A stretch of 64,000 nucleotides of DNA. Source: Caprella mutica (taxonomy: Eukaryota; Arthropoda; Malacostraca; Amphipoda; Caprellidae). This document shows positions 23,921 to 35,329 of the stretch, piece after piece. The notes under the pieces were generated by a model, which was not told the DNA's origin, did no database searches, and was given only the letters and a program-made list of their open reading frames with translations. The DNA is taken from positions 203,287 to 267,286 of the forward strand of contig CANNZV010000519.1 in NCBI GenBank assembly GCA_947561585.1. The letters are read 5' to 3'. Both the position numbers and the translations under genes were made by a program. Each line of letters starts with the position of its first letter. Position 1 is the first letter of the stretch.

Positions 23921-24232
23921 CATGTAACTGCAGTGGCAATATGCACCTGTAACTGCAGTGGCAATATGCACCTGTAACTGCAGTAGCTATATGCACCTGT
24001 AACTGCAGTGGCAATATGCACCTGTAACTGCAGTGGCAATATGCACCTGTAACTGCAGTGGCTATATGCACCTGTAACTGCAGTGGCAATATGCACCTGT
24101 AACTGCAGTGGCAATATACACATGTAACTGCAGTGGCAATATACACCTGTAACTGCAGTGGCAATATGCACCTGTAACTGCAGTGGCAATATGCACCTGT
24201 AACTGCAGTGGCAATATGCACCTGTAACTGCA
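23921..24232. repeat. 25-bp minisatellite, about 12 units
   Basis: CTGCAGTGGCAATATGCACC followed by TGTAA repeats every 25 bases; each unit starts with a PstI site. A C-rich run lies just beyond, at about 24284-24301. Overlapping minus ORFs are period artefacts. Confidence 0.9.
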
Positions 24233-24455
24233 TTGTCAGTCCTTCATTATAGTTCAATGACCCCCTCATACCATCTCCAGGGAACCCCCCCCCCCTCCCC
24301 CGCATTCCTGAGAAATTAACGGAACGGGCTGTAATTCTCATGAATTTGAGGGAGAAGAACTGGCTTCAACAGATAAAGAGGAGCCATGATGCAGTTACTG
24401 GAAAAATGAACTTTCACGATGTTACTCCTATTGATTTATTATGATATTCTCTATT

Positions 24456-24643
24456 GGGTTAGTTACGAGTTATCGGTCAGTTCCACATCTTCGGTCATAT
24501 AAGAAAAAACGATATAATAATATTTTTTTTATTTGTATCCATGATAACTTGAGGTATCATGGATACCAATTATAGAAATATAATTATATCGTTTTCATAT
24601 ATGACCGAAGATGTGGAACCGACCGATAATTCGTAACTAACCC
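24456..24643. mobile_element. MITE family M1 (copy 8), complete
   Basis: GGGTTAGTTACGAGTTATCG faces CGATAATTCGTAACTAACCC. The second T of the terminus is matched on both sides (TTAG/CTAA), so the two ends co-vary. A diverged core is present. Confidence 0.9.
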
Positions 24644-24813
24644 TACCAATACTCGTTTTCTATTCATTAATTAAAAGCATAGGATCCGGTTTATTTTTAT
24701 TCCGCAGAGACAACTGGAGAGAGAGTTTGCTTGTATATTTTACAATAAAAGATCAATTTAATATATATTATTAAAGCAACAGTTTCAATTAAACGAACTC
24801 GAAATATAAACTA

Positions 24814-25024
24814 GGGTTATGTTCCAGATTATCGAACGGTTGCTACATGTTCGATCACATAAAATATTATATAATAATAATTATTATATAACTTTTATTT
24901 AGATTCGTATCCATGATACCTGAAGGTATCATGGATACCAAAAAAAAAGTTAAATGACTATTATTATATATTTCTTTCTACATGATCGAAAATGTGGGAC
25001 TGGTCGATAATGTGGAACTTACCC
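24814..25024. mobile_element. MITE family M1 (copy 9)
   Basis: GGGTTATGTTCCAGATTATC faces GATAATGTGGAACTTACCC. The core GGTATC-type palindrome is intact (GTATCCATGATACCTGAAGG). The 25030-25420 stretch that follows shows CG-containing words but no gene. Confidence 0.85.
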
Positions 25025-25549
25025 AGATATTGATTTGCCGTCAAATTACGAACTCAAGCGACAAAACTTGTTTTATATCTAGAATATTTTCCTACTAAGG
25101 TGCTTAGACTCACAGAACTTACATAGTAACCTCCGTCAGGGCAAGTCGTTGGTTTGCTTACGTTTTGCTTACGATCACACTTGGCGTTTTTAAAACCGCG
25201 GAGGAAAAACGCTCTTCTATATATGCGTTCACACTTGTGTGTTTTTTTTATCGCGGAAGGAAAAATTTAATTAAATTTTTCCCTCTGCATTAAAAAAAAG
25301 ATAAAAATAAATAAATGAAGTATGCTTTACCAAGAAATAACTTTAATTCATTTTTCTACATGAATGAATATTCAAATAAAGTCCAAATCACGTTAGTCGG
25401 CCATGTTTGTTTGAAGTCCATGGTTTGAATCCTGATTGGTGTATCCAATTTTCCTTATTAATTTGTTTTGAATTCTTCTTTATTATCATCTTCACAAAAT
25501 TGCAGAATGTTATGTTTTGGTTAATAATCTTTATTTGTATGCATAATTT

Positions 25550-25632
25550 TATTATTCGCATAACTCAAAAAGTATTAAAGGTCAAGATCACGTTTGAAGC
25601 AGCGGCGAAGGTATGCGCTCTACGAGTGCCCG
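25550..25632 (-). repeat. Dispersed repeat D, inverted partial copy
   Basis: Reverse complement of the repeat head: GGCGAAGGTATGCGCTCTAC and GAGTGCCCGTTTT, plus ATAACTCAAAAAGTATT and GGTCAAGATCACG. The open frame at 25407-25670 runs through it and is probably chance. Confidence 0.65.
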
Positions 25633-25939
25633 TTTTAGTTTGTATTGAATTATTAATTTCTCACATTTAATGATGCATTTTAATTCTTTTCAATTAATTT
25701 AATTAATTACGAGGCAACTGTAATTTAAAAATAATACTTTAAGGTATTATGTAACTGATAAATGATGACTTGACTGAAATAGTGTTATTGTGTTCTACAT
25801 CTCTTGTGATGAGACTCATGTTAATGTTATACTTATCATAAATCATTTATAGTGATAATTAACACATCAAGATGATGATTTATAATGATGAATATATCAT
25901 TTAGTGGATAATTTTTAATGATAATTATAAAAGATCAGT

Positions 25940-27031
25940 TTTTATGATAGTTATCACGTCTATTGATAATTATTGCGTCTAATGATTATTATTACGTCTT
26001 ATGATAATTATTGCGTCTAATGATTATTATTACGTCTAATGATAATTATTGCGTCTAATGATTATTATTACGTCTAATGACTATTATCACGTCTAATGAT
26101 AATTATTACGTCTAATGATAATTATCACGTCTAATGATAATTATTACGTCTAATAATAATTATCACGTCTAATGATAATTATTACGTCTAATGATTATTA
26201 TTACGTCTAATGATAATTATTACGTCTAATGATAAATATTACGTCTAATGATAATTATTACCCCGTCTAATGATAATTATTACCACGTCTAATGATTATT
26301 ACGTCTAATGATTATTATTACGTCTAATGATAATTATCACGTCTAATGATTATTATTACGTCTAATGATTATTATTACGTCTAATGATTATTATTACGTC
26401 TAATGATAATTATTACGTCTAATGATAATTATTGCGTCTAATGATTATTATTACGTCTAATGACTATTATCACGTCTAATGATAATTATTACGTCTAATG
26501 ATAATTATCACGTCTAATGATAATTATTACGTCTAATGATTATTATTACGTCTAATGATAATTATTACGTCTAATGATAAATATTACGTCTAATGATAAT
26601 TATTACCCCGTCTAATGATAATTATTACCACTTCTAATGATTATTATTACGTCTAATGATTATTATTACGTCTAATGATAATTATCACGTCTAATGATTA
26701 TTATTACGTCTAATGATTATTATTACGTCTAATGATTATTATTACGTCTAATGATAATTATTACGTCTAATGATTATTATCACGTCTAATGATTATTATC
26801 ACGTCTAATGATAGTTATCACGTCTAATGATTATTATCACGTCTAATGATAAATATCACGTCTAATGATAATTATTACGTCTAATGATTATTATTACGTC
26901 TAATGAATATTATCACGTCTAATGATTGTTATCACGTCTAATGATAATTATTACGTCTAATGATAATTATTACGTCTAATGATTATTATTACGTCTAATG
27001 ATAATTATTACGTCTAATGATTATTATCATG
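25940..27031. repeat. 19-bp AT-rich satellite with 345-bp higher-order repeat
   Basis: ACGTCTAATGATAATTATT repeats about 57 times. A distinctive ACCCCGTCTAATG variant at 26261 recurs at 26606, exposing a 345-bp duplicated block. It ends directly against the foldback hairpin at 27048. Confidence 0.92.
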
Positions 27032-27047
27032 ACAAACTCTGAGTTAG

Positions 27048-28105
27048 AGAACTACCCTGTATAGTGAACAAATTCTCTTTAGTCTGTCATGAATAGCCAT
27101 TAATTTTCTAAAATTAATGGCTATTCATGACAGACTAAAGAGAATTTGTTCACTATAGAAGAGTTCACTATAGAGGAGTTCACTATAGAAGAGTTCACTA
27201 TAGAGGAGTTCACTATAGAGGACTTCACTATAGAGGAGTTCACTATAGAGGAGTTCACTAAAGAGGAGTTCACTATAGAGGACTTCACTATAGAGGAGTT
27301 CACTATAGAAGAGTTCACTATAGAGGAGTTCACTATAGAGGAGTTCACTATAGAGGAGTTCACTATAGAGGAGTTCACTATAGAAGAGTCCACTATAGAG
27401 GAGTTAACTATAGAGGAGTTCACTATAGAGGAGTTCACTATAGAGGAGTTCACTATAGAGGAGTTCACTAAAGAGGAGTTCACTATAGAGAAGTTCACTA
27501 TAGAGGAGTTAACTATAGAGAAGTTCACTATAGAGGAGTTCACTATAGAGGAGTTCACTATAGAGGAGTTCACTATAGAGGAGTTCACTAAAGAGGAGTT
27601 CACTATAGAGGAGTTCACTATAGAGGAGTTCACTATAGAAGAGTTCACTATAGAAGAGTTAACTATAGAGGAGTTCACTATAGAGGAGTTCACTATAGAG
27701 GAGTTCACTATAGAGGAGTTCACTATAGAGGAGTTCACTATAGAGGAGTTCACTATAGAGAAGTTCACTATAGAGGAGTTAACTATAGAGGAGTTCACTA
27801 TAGAGGAGTTCACTATAGAGGAGTTCACTATAGAAGAGTTCACTATCGAGGAGTTCACTATAGAGGAGTTCACTAAAGAGGAGTTCACTATAGAGGAGTT
27901 CACTATAGAGGAGTTCACTATAGAGGAGTTCACTATAGAGGAGTTCACTATAGAGGAGTTCACTATAGAGGAGTTCACTATAGAGGAGTTCACTATAGAG
28001 GAGTTCACTATATAGGAGTTCACTATAGAGGACTTCACTATAGAGGAGTTCACTATATAGGACTTCACTATAGAGGAGTTCACTATAGCGGAGCTCCTAT
28101 AGAGG
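27048..28105. mobile_element. Foldback element with perfect central hairpin and one expanded arm
   Basis: The centre is a perfect inverted repeat with 48-bp arms at 27060-27107 and 27110-27157 and a 2-base loop (CT). From the right arm a satellite of TTCACTATAGAGGAG runs to about 28095, about 62 units, with AAAGAGGAG, GAAGAG and GAGTTAAC variants. The left side has no array. Open frames of 289 and 320 codons on the two strands follow from the 15-bp period. The 28110-28600 flank is AT-rich and featureless. Confidence 0.9.
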
Positions 28106-28603
28106 AGCTCTACTCTATATATGTTATAATTTAATTACCTGTATGTTCTCATGCCCTATTATACGAGGCAAGTTAAAATGGCGTAAGGTTCTCTATTGTC
28201 ATTCAGTGTGTGTCCCTTACTATACTTTAATTGTTTGTAGACTTTAAGGGAGAGATAAACTTAAGCTTCGCCATATAGTTTAGTATGTGGAATTTAAAGA
28301 AGCAATTTAAAAATAGGTATTAAATAGGTATAACTATAATATGGTTCACTTACAAGAGCTAAATTAGAACTGGAATTTTGATATGTCATATAATACATAT
28401 ATGGTTAAGATGGTTATAATTCAACATCAAATTGTTGGAATATGATGACACTAGAATGTTCTTCGAATTGTTGTTTTATATTTTTTGTAAGTTGATAATA
28501 ATTTTTTTCGTAAAATAAAACCTATAAGTATGTTATAAACTGCATATTATGTGTACTTCGAAAAAAGTGCTTTAATTTGAGTTGGAATGGATTTAAGACA
28601 AAA

Positions 28604-29010
28604 CTAGAAGACGGGCACTCGTGGAGCGCATACATTCGCCACCGTTTATAAATGACCTTGACCTTAAGATAATTAGCCTTGAGTTATGAATGACCTTGAC
28701 CTTTTACCCAATCGCTCCCAAAATCTAACCAAATGGTTCCTTGATAATGACCAATCGTCCTACCAAATTTCAGGCAATTTGATTGAATACTTTTTGAGTT
28801 ATAAAATGACCTTGATTTTGACCTTTGGCCGGATTGCTCACAAAATCTAACCAAATGGTTCCTGGATAATGACCAATCGTCCTACAAAATTTCAGGTAAT
28901 GTGGTTGAATACTTTTTGAGATATTGAATTATAAATGACCTTGACCTTGACCCTTGACCGGATTACTGACCTAATTTTTACAGGATGGTTCCTGGACATT
29001 GACCAATCTT
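28604..29010 (+). repeat. Dispersed repeat D (copy 2), internally duplicated
   Basis: Head GGGCACTCGTGGAGCGCATA, then about two and a half tandem modules of GACCTTGACCTTTGACC, CTCCCAAAATCTAACCAAAT and TTTCAGGCAATTTG. The module contains direct repeats of TGACCT, i.e. nuclear-receptor half-sites. Confidence 0.8.
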
Positions 29011-29025
29011 TCTATTAACATAATA

Positions 29026-29302
29026 CTCCCCTCCATCTTAATCTTCTATTGCCTCGCCATAACTTTCTCCCTAAATCTTCTATTGCCCCACCATAACTTT
29101 CTCCCTCATTCTTCTATTGCCCCACCATAACTTTCTCCCTAAATCTTCGATAGCCCCACCATAACTTTCTCCTTAAATCTTCGATAGCCCCACCATAACT
29201 TTCTCCCTCATTCTTCTATTGCCCCACCATAACTTTCCCCCGTAATCTCCTATAGCCCCACCATAACTTTCTCCCTAAATCTCCTATGGCCCCACCATAA
29301 CT
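29026..29302 (-). repeat. 34-bp family array G3, inverted orientation
   Basis: About eight units of TCTATTGCCCCACCATAACT plus TTCTCCCTAAATCT, the reverse complement of the G1/G2/G4 unit. No opposite stub is seen on either side. Confidence 0.88.
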
Positions 29303-29439
29303 GTTTTCTGGGTATCATCTGGGCGAGGCCTCAAACCAGTTACAACACAGATGGGGAAAACTAGTGCAAATACCTATTGAGGTACTTCTCTTTATTACAT
29401 AATTTGGTGAAACGTCACAAGGAGGTGAATAGCCAGTGG

Positions 29440-29910
29440 CAATGTTCATCGGGGCAATATTGTAACAATAGTGAAACCACATTGACAAAATATTGTAACA
29501 ATTTCGGGACAATATTATAACAACATTGCCAATATTGGGGGATATTGTGGTAATAACGGGACAATATTGCTACAATATCGAGGCAATATTGCTACAGTAT
29601 CGGGGTAATATTGCTACAATATCGGGACAATATTGCTACAGTATCGGGGTAATATTGCTACAATATCGGGGCAATATTGGAACACTAACAACATTGCCAA
29701 TATTGTGCCAATAACTGGACAATATTGGGACAATGTTGACAATATTGGAACAAATTTGACAATGTTGTTGCAATATCGGGACAATGTTGTTACAATATCG
29801 GGACAATGTTGTTACAATATCGGGACAATGTTGGCAATGTTGTTACAATATCGGAACAAATTTGGCAATGTTGTTACAATACTGGAACAATGTTGCCCCA
29901 AGAACATTGT
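29440..29910. repeat. ACAATATTG/ACAATATCG imperfect array
   Basis: GGGACAATATTGCTACAATA-type units, period about 24 at first and then looser. A similar array is at 34600-34840. Short plus ORFs there have no gene-like composition. Confidence 0.8.
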
Positions 29911-30188
29911 TACCTGGTAAAAACGAATAATGAACTACAAATGACTAATTTCGAAACAATGAGTTCCCTAAATTGAATTTTGTAGAAATTCTCACTAACT
30001 GCATTGAAATTGAAGATATTAAAATAGGTTAATTATGTCTATGTTTTTTTGTTTATTATAAATATCAATTAATATTTAGCATGTTGATGTACTTATTAAT
30101 TATATTTGTATATTCTTTATACATATATCTTTACTGGTAATAATTTAAATCAGTCTATATATAGGCAAAAGTAGTCAATTTCAAATAA

Positions 30189-30317
30189 GGGTAAGTTCCG
30201 GGTTATTGGACGGTTCCACATTTTCGAACACATAAGAAAAAAATTATTTAGATTAAAGTTAAATAAAAAATTATGTTATCGAAAACGTGGAACAATTCGA
30301 TAACTTGTAATTTACCC
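30189..30317. mobile_element. MITE family M1 (copy 10), short
   Basis: GGGTAAGTTCCGGGTTATTG faces CGATAACTTGTAATTTACCC. No core. Its right end touches the next element at 30318. Confidence 0.85.
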
Positions 30318-30568
30318 TACACTGGGAAAAAATACGAGTCAAATTGACTCAAAATTTGAATTTTCAGGTTGTCCCAAAACCGGCTCAAAAATGTGAGTCA
30401 ATTTGACTCATCCTATCACTTTACTCCAAAAAAAGAGTCATATTGACTCCTAATTCATAGTCAGATTGACTCAGGTAGAGTCAATCTAGAAAAATGACTC
30501 AAATTTTGAGTTTTGCCTGCCTTGACTCAAGCGATGAGTCAGGCTGACTCGTAATTTTTCTCAGTGTA
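30318..30568. mobile_element. MITE family M5 with repeated TGAGTCA words
   Basis: Termini TACACTGGGAAAAAATACG and the complement of CGTAATTTTTCTCAGTGTA. The body holds many AGTCA words in both orientations. TGAGTCA or TGACTCA, the AP-1 (TRE) consensus, occurs seven times in 251 bp. There is no ORF. Confidence 0.85.
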
Positions 30569-30760
30569 GCTATAAAATTAACGATTAAGTTAACTGCTTT
30601 CTTTTTAATGGTAGTACGTGTGTTTTTGAGCTGTTGATGATACCTCCATTGGGAGTAAGTAACATGTTTTACCATCTTAACATGTTTTACCATCTCACAA
30701 CAGTCTCCTTGTTTCAAACCGTAGTGTGTTATGTTTCAAAATAAGGCTTTTCAAATGAGA

Positions 30761-30908
30761 GGGGCAACTTCCTAGTTAACGGACACTATACATTTTCGAT
30801 CATAAAAAAAGGATATATTTTAACTCGTTATTTTGGTATTATGGGTTATATATAGTTTTTTAAATGATCGAAAATGTTGAACTGTCCGATAACTTGAAAC
30901 CTATACCC
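30761..30908. mobile_element. MITE family M1 (copy 11), degenerate
   Basis: GGGGCAACTTCCTAGTTAAC and ACATTTTCGATCAT face ATGATCGAAAATGTTGAAC and GATAACTTGAAACCTATACC. The 30910-31600 flank is AT-rich with no supported feature. Confidence 0.7.
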
Positions 30909-31607
30909 TTCTTCACATTGAAATATTATTTCTTATTAACATATAGCTTCATTATATAATTTTTTTTATACGCTACTGATAACATAGAAGAACTCGAACA
31001 CTCTACAGTGTTCGGACAGTTGGTATGAGAACTTATAGGTCTATTAGAAAAAATATGAATTTATAGGTTCGTGACTTGTTTAATGCCCACTTACCGAGGA
31101 CGGTGACGTTGTCTTGAGAGAATGCAATGCACCTCAAGAAGTTAGCTATAACATGACGAAATAGTTATTATAGTAAAGATTTATAGTGAAAGATAGGGAC
31201 TAACATTTCATTCAAATTAAATACAATTATTTTTTAATTTTCTTAAAAGAAAAAAATATTAAATTAAAGTGAACTAACCTAATATTGCCTTACGATGAAT
31301 TAGCATACAATAAATTATTTACTAACATTTACCATGATTCTGAAACTGCAAAAACTCATTCTAGTTGTTTTCACTGATATATTTTGAAGTCTAATATGCT
31401 TCAGAACTCTCCTGGGTACACTTTCTAGATAACAAATATCACCTTACTGGTCAAATTACTAACATTCCAGAATAGATATAACAAACATCAGACTCATTAC
31501 ATAGAGCTGAGCCTCTGCCAGAAATCACTACAGACGATCTACACATTTCAATAAAGTGTACATATTATACGTGGTTCTTTTTCTCGCTTTTTTTTTAATA
31601 AGGAGAT

Positions 31608-31797
31608 AGGTTTGACACTAGAAGCAAATTTGACTGCTTTGTACAACATTTGTATCATATGAATAATTATTTATTTTTTAATGTTACGAGACACTGTCTC
31701 CAAGTATCTCCCAATAGTAATTAATGAGAGACAAATGTTTGAAAAGTAACAAGCAGTCAAAATGACTGGTTGTTAGTAGTTCTAGGTTAATAAGTCT
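31608..31797. mobile_element. Palindromic MITE family M6 (copy 1)
   Basis: AGGTTTGACACTAG and AATTTGACTGCTTTGTAC face GTAACAAGCAGTCAAAATGA and GTTCTAGGTTAAT. The interior ACACTGTCTCCAAGTATCTC and CCAATAGTAATTAATG is shared with the TRIT1 intron copy at 60039-60304. Confidence 0.78.
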
Positions 31798-31884
31798 ACT
31801 GTTATACAACGTACCCCCTCCAGTCCTTTGAACGTACGCCAATTAGGTAAATTATGAAGATAGCTTCGAGGAAAAGCGTCGAGA

Positions 31885-32070
31885 CAGAGCTAGCTAGCCC
31901 CTAGCACTAGCCCTTGGCTTCTGGCTCTAGCCAAGCACTAGTCCTGGCAGTAGCCCAAGCACTAGCCTTTAGTCCCAAGCACTAGCCCTAGCACTAGCCC
32001 AAGCAGTAGTCCCTAGCACTAGCCCAAGCAGTAGCCACTAACACTAGCCACTAGCACTAGCCCCTAGCTG
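31885..32070. repeat. CTAG-rich minisatellite
   Basis: Irregular repeats of GCACTAGCCCAAGCAGTAGC, about 18-24 bp apart. It is GC-richer than its surroundings. Confidence 0.8.
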
Positions 32071-32104
32071 AAGAAGATAGCTGGAGTTCTTCTTCCTAGG
32101 TAGC

Positions 32105-32304
32105 TAGGCTAAGTTACGAGTTATCGAACGGTTCCACATTTTCGATCATGTGAGAAAAAGATTCAACTTTTGTTTTAGTTGGTATCCTTGATACCTGCAG
32201 GTATCATGGATACCAATAAAAATAAAAATTAAATAACAATCATTTTATATTTTCTTTCATGATCGAAAATGTGGAACCATTCGATAACATGGAGCTTACC
32301 CTAG
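32105..32304. mobile_element. MITE family M1 (copy 12), complete
   Basis: TAGGCTAAGTTACGAGTTAT faces AACATGGAGCTTACCCTA, with core GGTATCCTTGATACC TGCA GGTATCATGGATACC. It abuts the 34-bp array G4 within about 7 bp. Confidence 0.85.
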
Positions 32305-32310
32305 CTACTT

Positions 32311-32555
32311 AAAGTTAAGGTGGGGCCATAGAAGATCAAGAGAGAAAGTTAAGGTGGGGCCATAGAAGATCAAGAGAGAAAGTTATGGTGGGGCCATAGA
32401 AGATCAAGAGAGAAGGTTAAGGTGGGGCCATAGAAGATCAAGAGAGAAAGTTAAGGTGGGGCCATAGAAGATCAAGAGAGAAAGTTATGGTGGGGCCATA
32501 GAAGATCAAGAGAGATCCATTCTAAATCATTTAGGTATTGCACCACTATAACTTC
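32311..32555. mobile_element. 34-bp family G4: array plus inverted stub
   Basis: Six units of GTTAAGGTGGGGCCATAGAA plus GATCAAGAGAGAAA run to about 32515. A worn inverted unit follows (TAGGTATTGCACCACTATAA CTTC). Same one-armed architecture as G2. Confidence 0.82.
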
Positions 32556-32648
32556 ATATTCTTTCCTTTTAGATATAGTAACTACATCTACATGTTATAC
32601 AATTATTGGACGGAAACGAACGGTTTCTATGTAATGTACATGCATCAA

Positions 32649-32702
32649 TCTATACTATAATAAGAACTGCGTCCGTCCGTCCGTACATCCGTCCGTGTGT
32701 CA
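32649..32702 (+). other. Possible Helitron-like 5' end / (CCGT)n tract
   Basis: TCTATACTATAATAAGAACT is followed by GCGTCCGTCCGTCCGT and more CCGT words. The start resembles TC-initiated Helitron ends known in other animals. I find no matching CTRR hairpin end downstream. The 32560-33300 area contains no convincing gene; a 114-codon minus frame at 33012-33356 runs into an MITE and is not supported. Confidence 0.25.
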
Positions 32703-33303
32703 CACTTTTATTTAGAAACTCAAGTTAAAAAGAAAATTTATTACTATTGTCTGTCTAACTATCAGTTTTTCCTACCGTCGGTCTGTCCGTCACAAAGTGT
32801 GTTAAACAGTCATTCTATGAACAGCGCCTCATAGAGTTGGTGTAAAATGAATAAATCAAAGAAACACGAATTAAAAGAAAAATAATTAATTTGCGGCAGG
32901 ATCATTGGTAAGGATCACACTAATATTAATAATTCACAAAATCATAGTTTAGACTTCTGACAGTGAATAGTTATTTAGTGAATAGTTATTTTGTTTAATT
33001 GTATTAAATCATCATTGTATTTGTATTGAACGATATAAAACTAGTTCTACAAATAATATACCAGTGATTATATAAAAAATATAGTTCCTGTAGATATAAT
33101 ATCGCAATTTTAACTTCAAAATGAGACAAGGTAAGTAACTAGGCAGGATATCAATGAAATAGCAACCTCTTTCCAATGTACCTAAAGCGTACCTGTCTAT
33201 CCAGTGGTTAATTAGGGTCTGAGGTAGCGTGGGGACCCGTGTGGCAAATGCTGGGGTGATGACCACAGTGTGGGCAAACAATTGAATGCCCTGGGGCACA
33301 CCA

Positions 33304-33465
33304 GGGTAACTTATGAGTTTTCGGACAGTTACATATTTTCGGTTACATAAGAACAAAAATTTTAGTTTTAACTCGTTATTATAATCGGTACTAATTATTA
33401 TAACAAATTTAAATTATAAATTAAGTATTTTTTTCTTATATGACCGATAATTTGGAGCTTGCCCT
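33304..33465. mobile_element. MITE family M1 (copy 13)
   Basis: GGGTAACTTATGAGTTTTCG and ATTTTCGGTTACATAAGA face TCTTATATGACCGATAATTT and GGAGCTTGCCC. No core. Confidence 0.78.
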
Positions 33466-33629
33466 AATTTCATTTTAAAATAGTTCTCTAATTCTCTAAT
33501 TTTAGTAGAATAAATTGTAATTGATTTTATAGATTTAAATCCATGATAAAGATATGGCTTATCATATTAAAATTATATTACTTTATTATACATTATTGAT
33601 GCAAAGATAAGGAAATAGGAATAATTGTA

Positions 33630-33800
33630 GGGTAAGTTCCGAGTTGTCGCTCGGTACCACATTTACGATCATATGAGAAAAAATATATAATAATTTTTAT
33701 TCATTAATTAAAATCTAAATAATAATTATTTAATAATTAATAATTTAAATTAAACTATGATCGAAAATGTGGTACCGTTCAATAACTTGTAACTTACCCT
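33630..33800. mobile_element. MITE family M1 (copy 14)
   Basis: GGGTAAGTTCCGAGTTGTCG faces CAATAACTTGTAACTTACCC; GGTACCACATTTACGATCAT faces ATGATCGAAAATGTGGTACC. No core. The compensated GGTACC in both arms is specific to this copy. Confidence 0.88.
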
Positions 33801-34095
33801 ATATAACATATTCCACATACACATATCATAAACTCTAACAAATCTGCTTGACTGCCAATCAATTCTAATTACCTCCACATCATGTTGAATGACGACATGT
33901 TAAGTTTGTGCGTGTGTACGTGTGTCATAAAATCAAAATAGGTTTTATCATGAAAAGAAACGGAGTAAACAAGTGTTGTGAAGGTTAAACTACTCATACA
34001 AGTGTTTAGGTACAACTGTACAATTCTATTCAGTACAACCTGTCCCTTTCAACTACACAATGGAAATTTGTAAAGAAATATTGATGATTTTGTTG

Positions 34096-34343
34096 ACTGT
34101 TACGAATTATCGGTCGGTTTCACATCTTCGGTCATATAAGAAAAAAACGTATAATAATTATTATATCATAATTGGTATCCATGATACCTGCAAGTTTCAT
34201 GGATACCAATATTAAAATAAAATTATCCATGATATCTACTGGTATCATGGATACTAATTAAAAATAAATAAAAAATATTATTATAAGTTTTTTTCTTATA
34301 TGACCGAAGATGTGAAACTGACCGATTATTCGTAACTTACCCC
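34096..34343. mobile_element. MITE family M1 (copy 15), double core
   Basis: GTTACGAATTATCGGTCGGT and CACATCTTCGGTCATATAAG face CTTATATGACCGAAGATGTG and CGATTATTCGTAACTTACCC. Two successive GGTATC-type palindromes sit in the middle, the second closed by GGATACTAATT. The outermost left GGG is lost. Confidence 0.88.
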
Positions 34344-34599
34344 ATTAATTGTTCTATTTAATTTTAATAACCATATATTGAATTTGCTTGATTCTAGCCG
34401 TCAAAACTTATATTAGGTTAGATTTTATCGTTATATTTCTCTGTGTGTTTTCGATAAATAATGAAAACACAGTCTAATTAGTTAATCATGAAATTGGTGC
34501 TTATATGCAGTTATTATAAGTGTTCCTTTCTATTTTATTCTATTAAAATAATATATACATTATTCGTATAGTCACTATATGAACTTTCATTTTATTAAT

Positions 34600-34840
34600 A
34601 TTAATATTGCCCTAATATTGGTTGAATGTTGCCCCAATAAACATTGTCACAATATTGGAACAATATTGTTACAATATTGATTCAATATTGTAACAATATT
34701 GATTCAATATTGTAACAATATTGAGGCAATATTGGTTGAATGTTGCCCCAATAAACATTGTCACAATATTGCCTCAATATTGTAACAATGTTGCCCTAAT
34801 ATTGGCTGAATGTTGCCCCAATAAACATTGTCACCTAAGT
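34600..34840. repeat. ACAATATTG array, second locus
   Basis: AACAATATTGATTCAATATTG units with inserted TTGCCCCAATAAACATTG blocks. Related to 29440-29910. Confidence 0.78.
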
Positions 34841-35064
34841 CTGGTAGAGCGTTGTTACAGTTTTCATGACTCCATCACACTTTGATCTTTCTTCACCGCA
34901 TCTTCTTTTTTCCTCTAAACCTGTCTAGAGAGGTTGGTAGCTGCATTGGAAGGAATGCAGGGACCTTATGTTGGTAGAAATGCATCTGAAATTTGATAGA
35001 CTGTAACATGTGGTACCGTTTCTGAGGGATAGAACCAACAACAAATCATCCTTACGGTTATTGA

Positions 35065-35328
35065 GGGCCGTACACACGTAGGTTCCTTTTAGTCTTTCCA
35101 CCAGACTTTTTGCTAAGCTCCTCCTACTTTTCCCACGAGAATATAAGAGAAAACTATATTTATTTATTTTAGTTGTATCCATGATACCTGCAGGTATCAT
35201 GGATACCAACTAAAATAAATAAATAACAATTATATAGTTTTTTCTTATTTTCTTGTTGAAAAAGTAGGAGGAGCTTAGCAAAAAGTCTGATGGAAAGACT
35301 AAAAAAACCCTATACGTGTGTACGACAC
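35065..35328. mobile_element. MITE family M2 (copy 3)
   Basis: GGGCCGTACACACGTAGG faces CCTATACGTGTGTACGACAC, and GCTAAGCTCCTCCTACTTTT faces its complement. The core GTATCCATGATACC TGCA GGTATCATGGATACC is complete. Confidence 0.9.
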
Positions 35329-35329
35329 T

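Noticed and set aside
23865..24341. 158-codon minus frame over the 25-bp minisatellite
   Set aside because: Period 25 cycles through frames without stops; the non-repeat ends have no gene-like features.
25407..25670. 87-codon plus-strand frame with hydrophobic segments
   Set aside because: Overlaps an inverted piece of dispersed repeat D; the hydrophobic stretch follows from AT-rich composition.
33012..33356. 114-codon minus-strand open frame
   Set aside because: It starts inside MITE copy 13, has mixed hydrophobic composition and no recognised domain or splice context.
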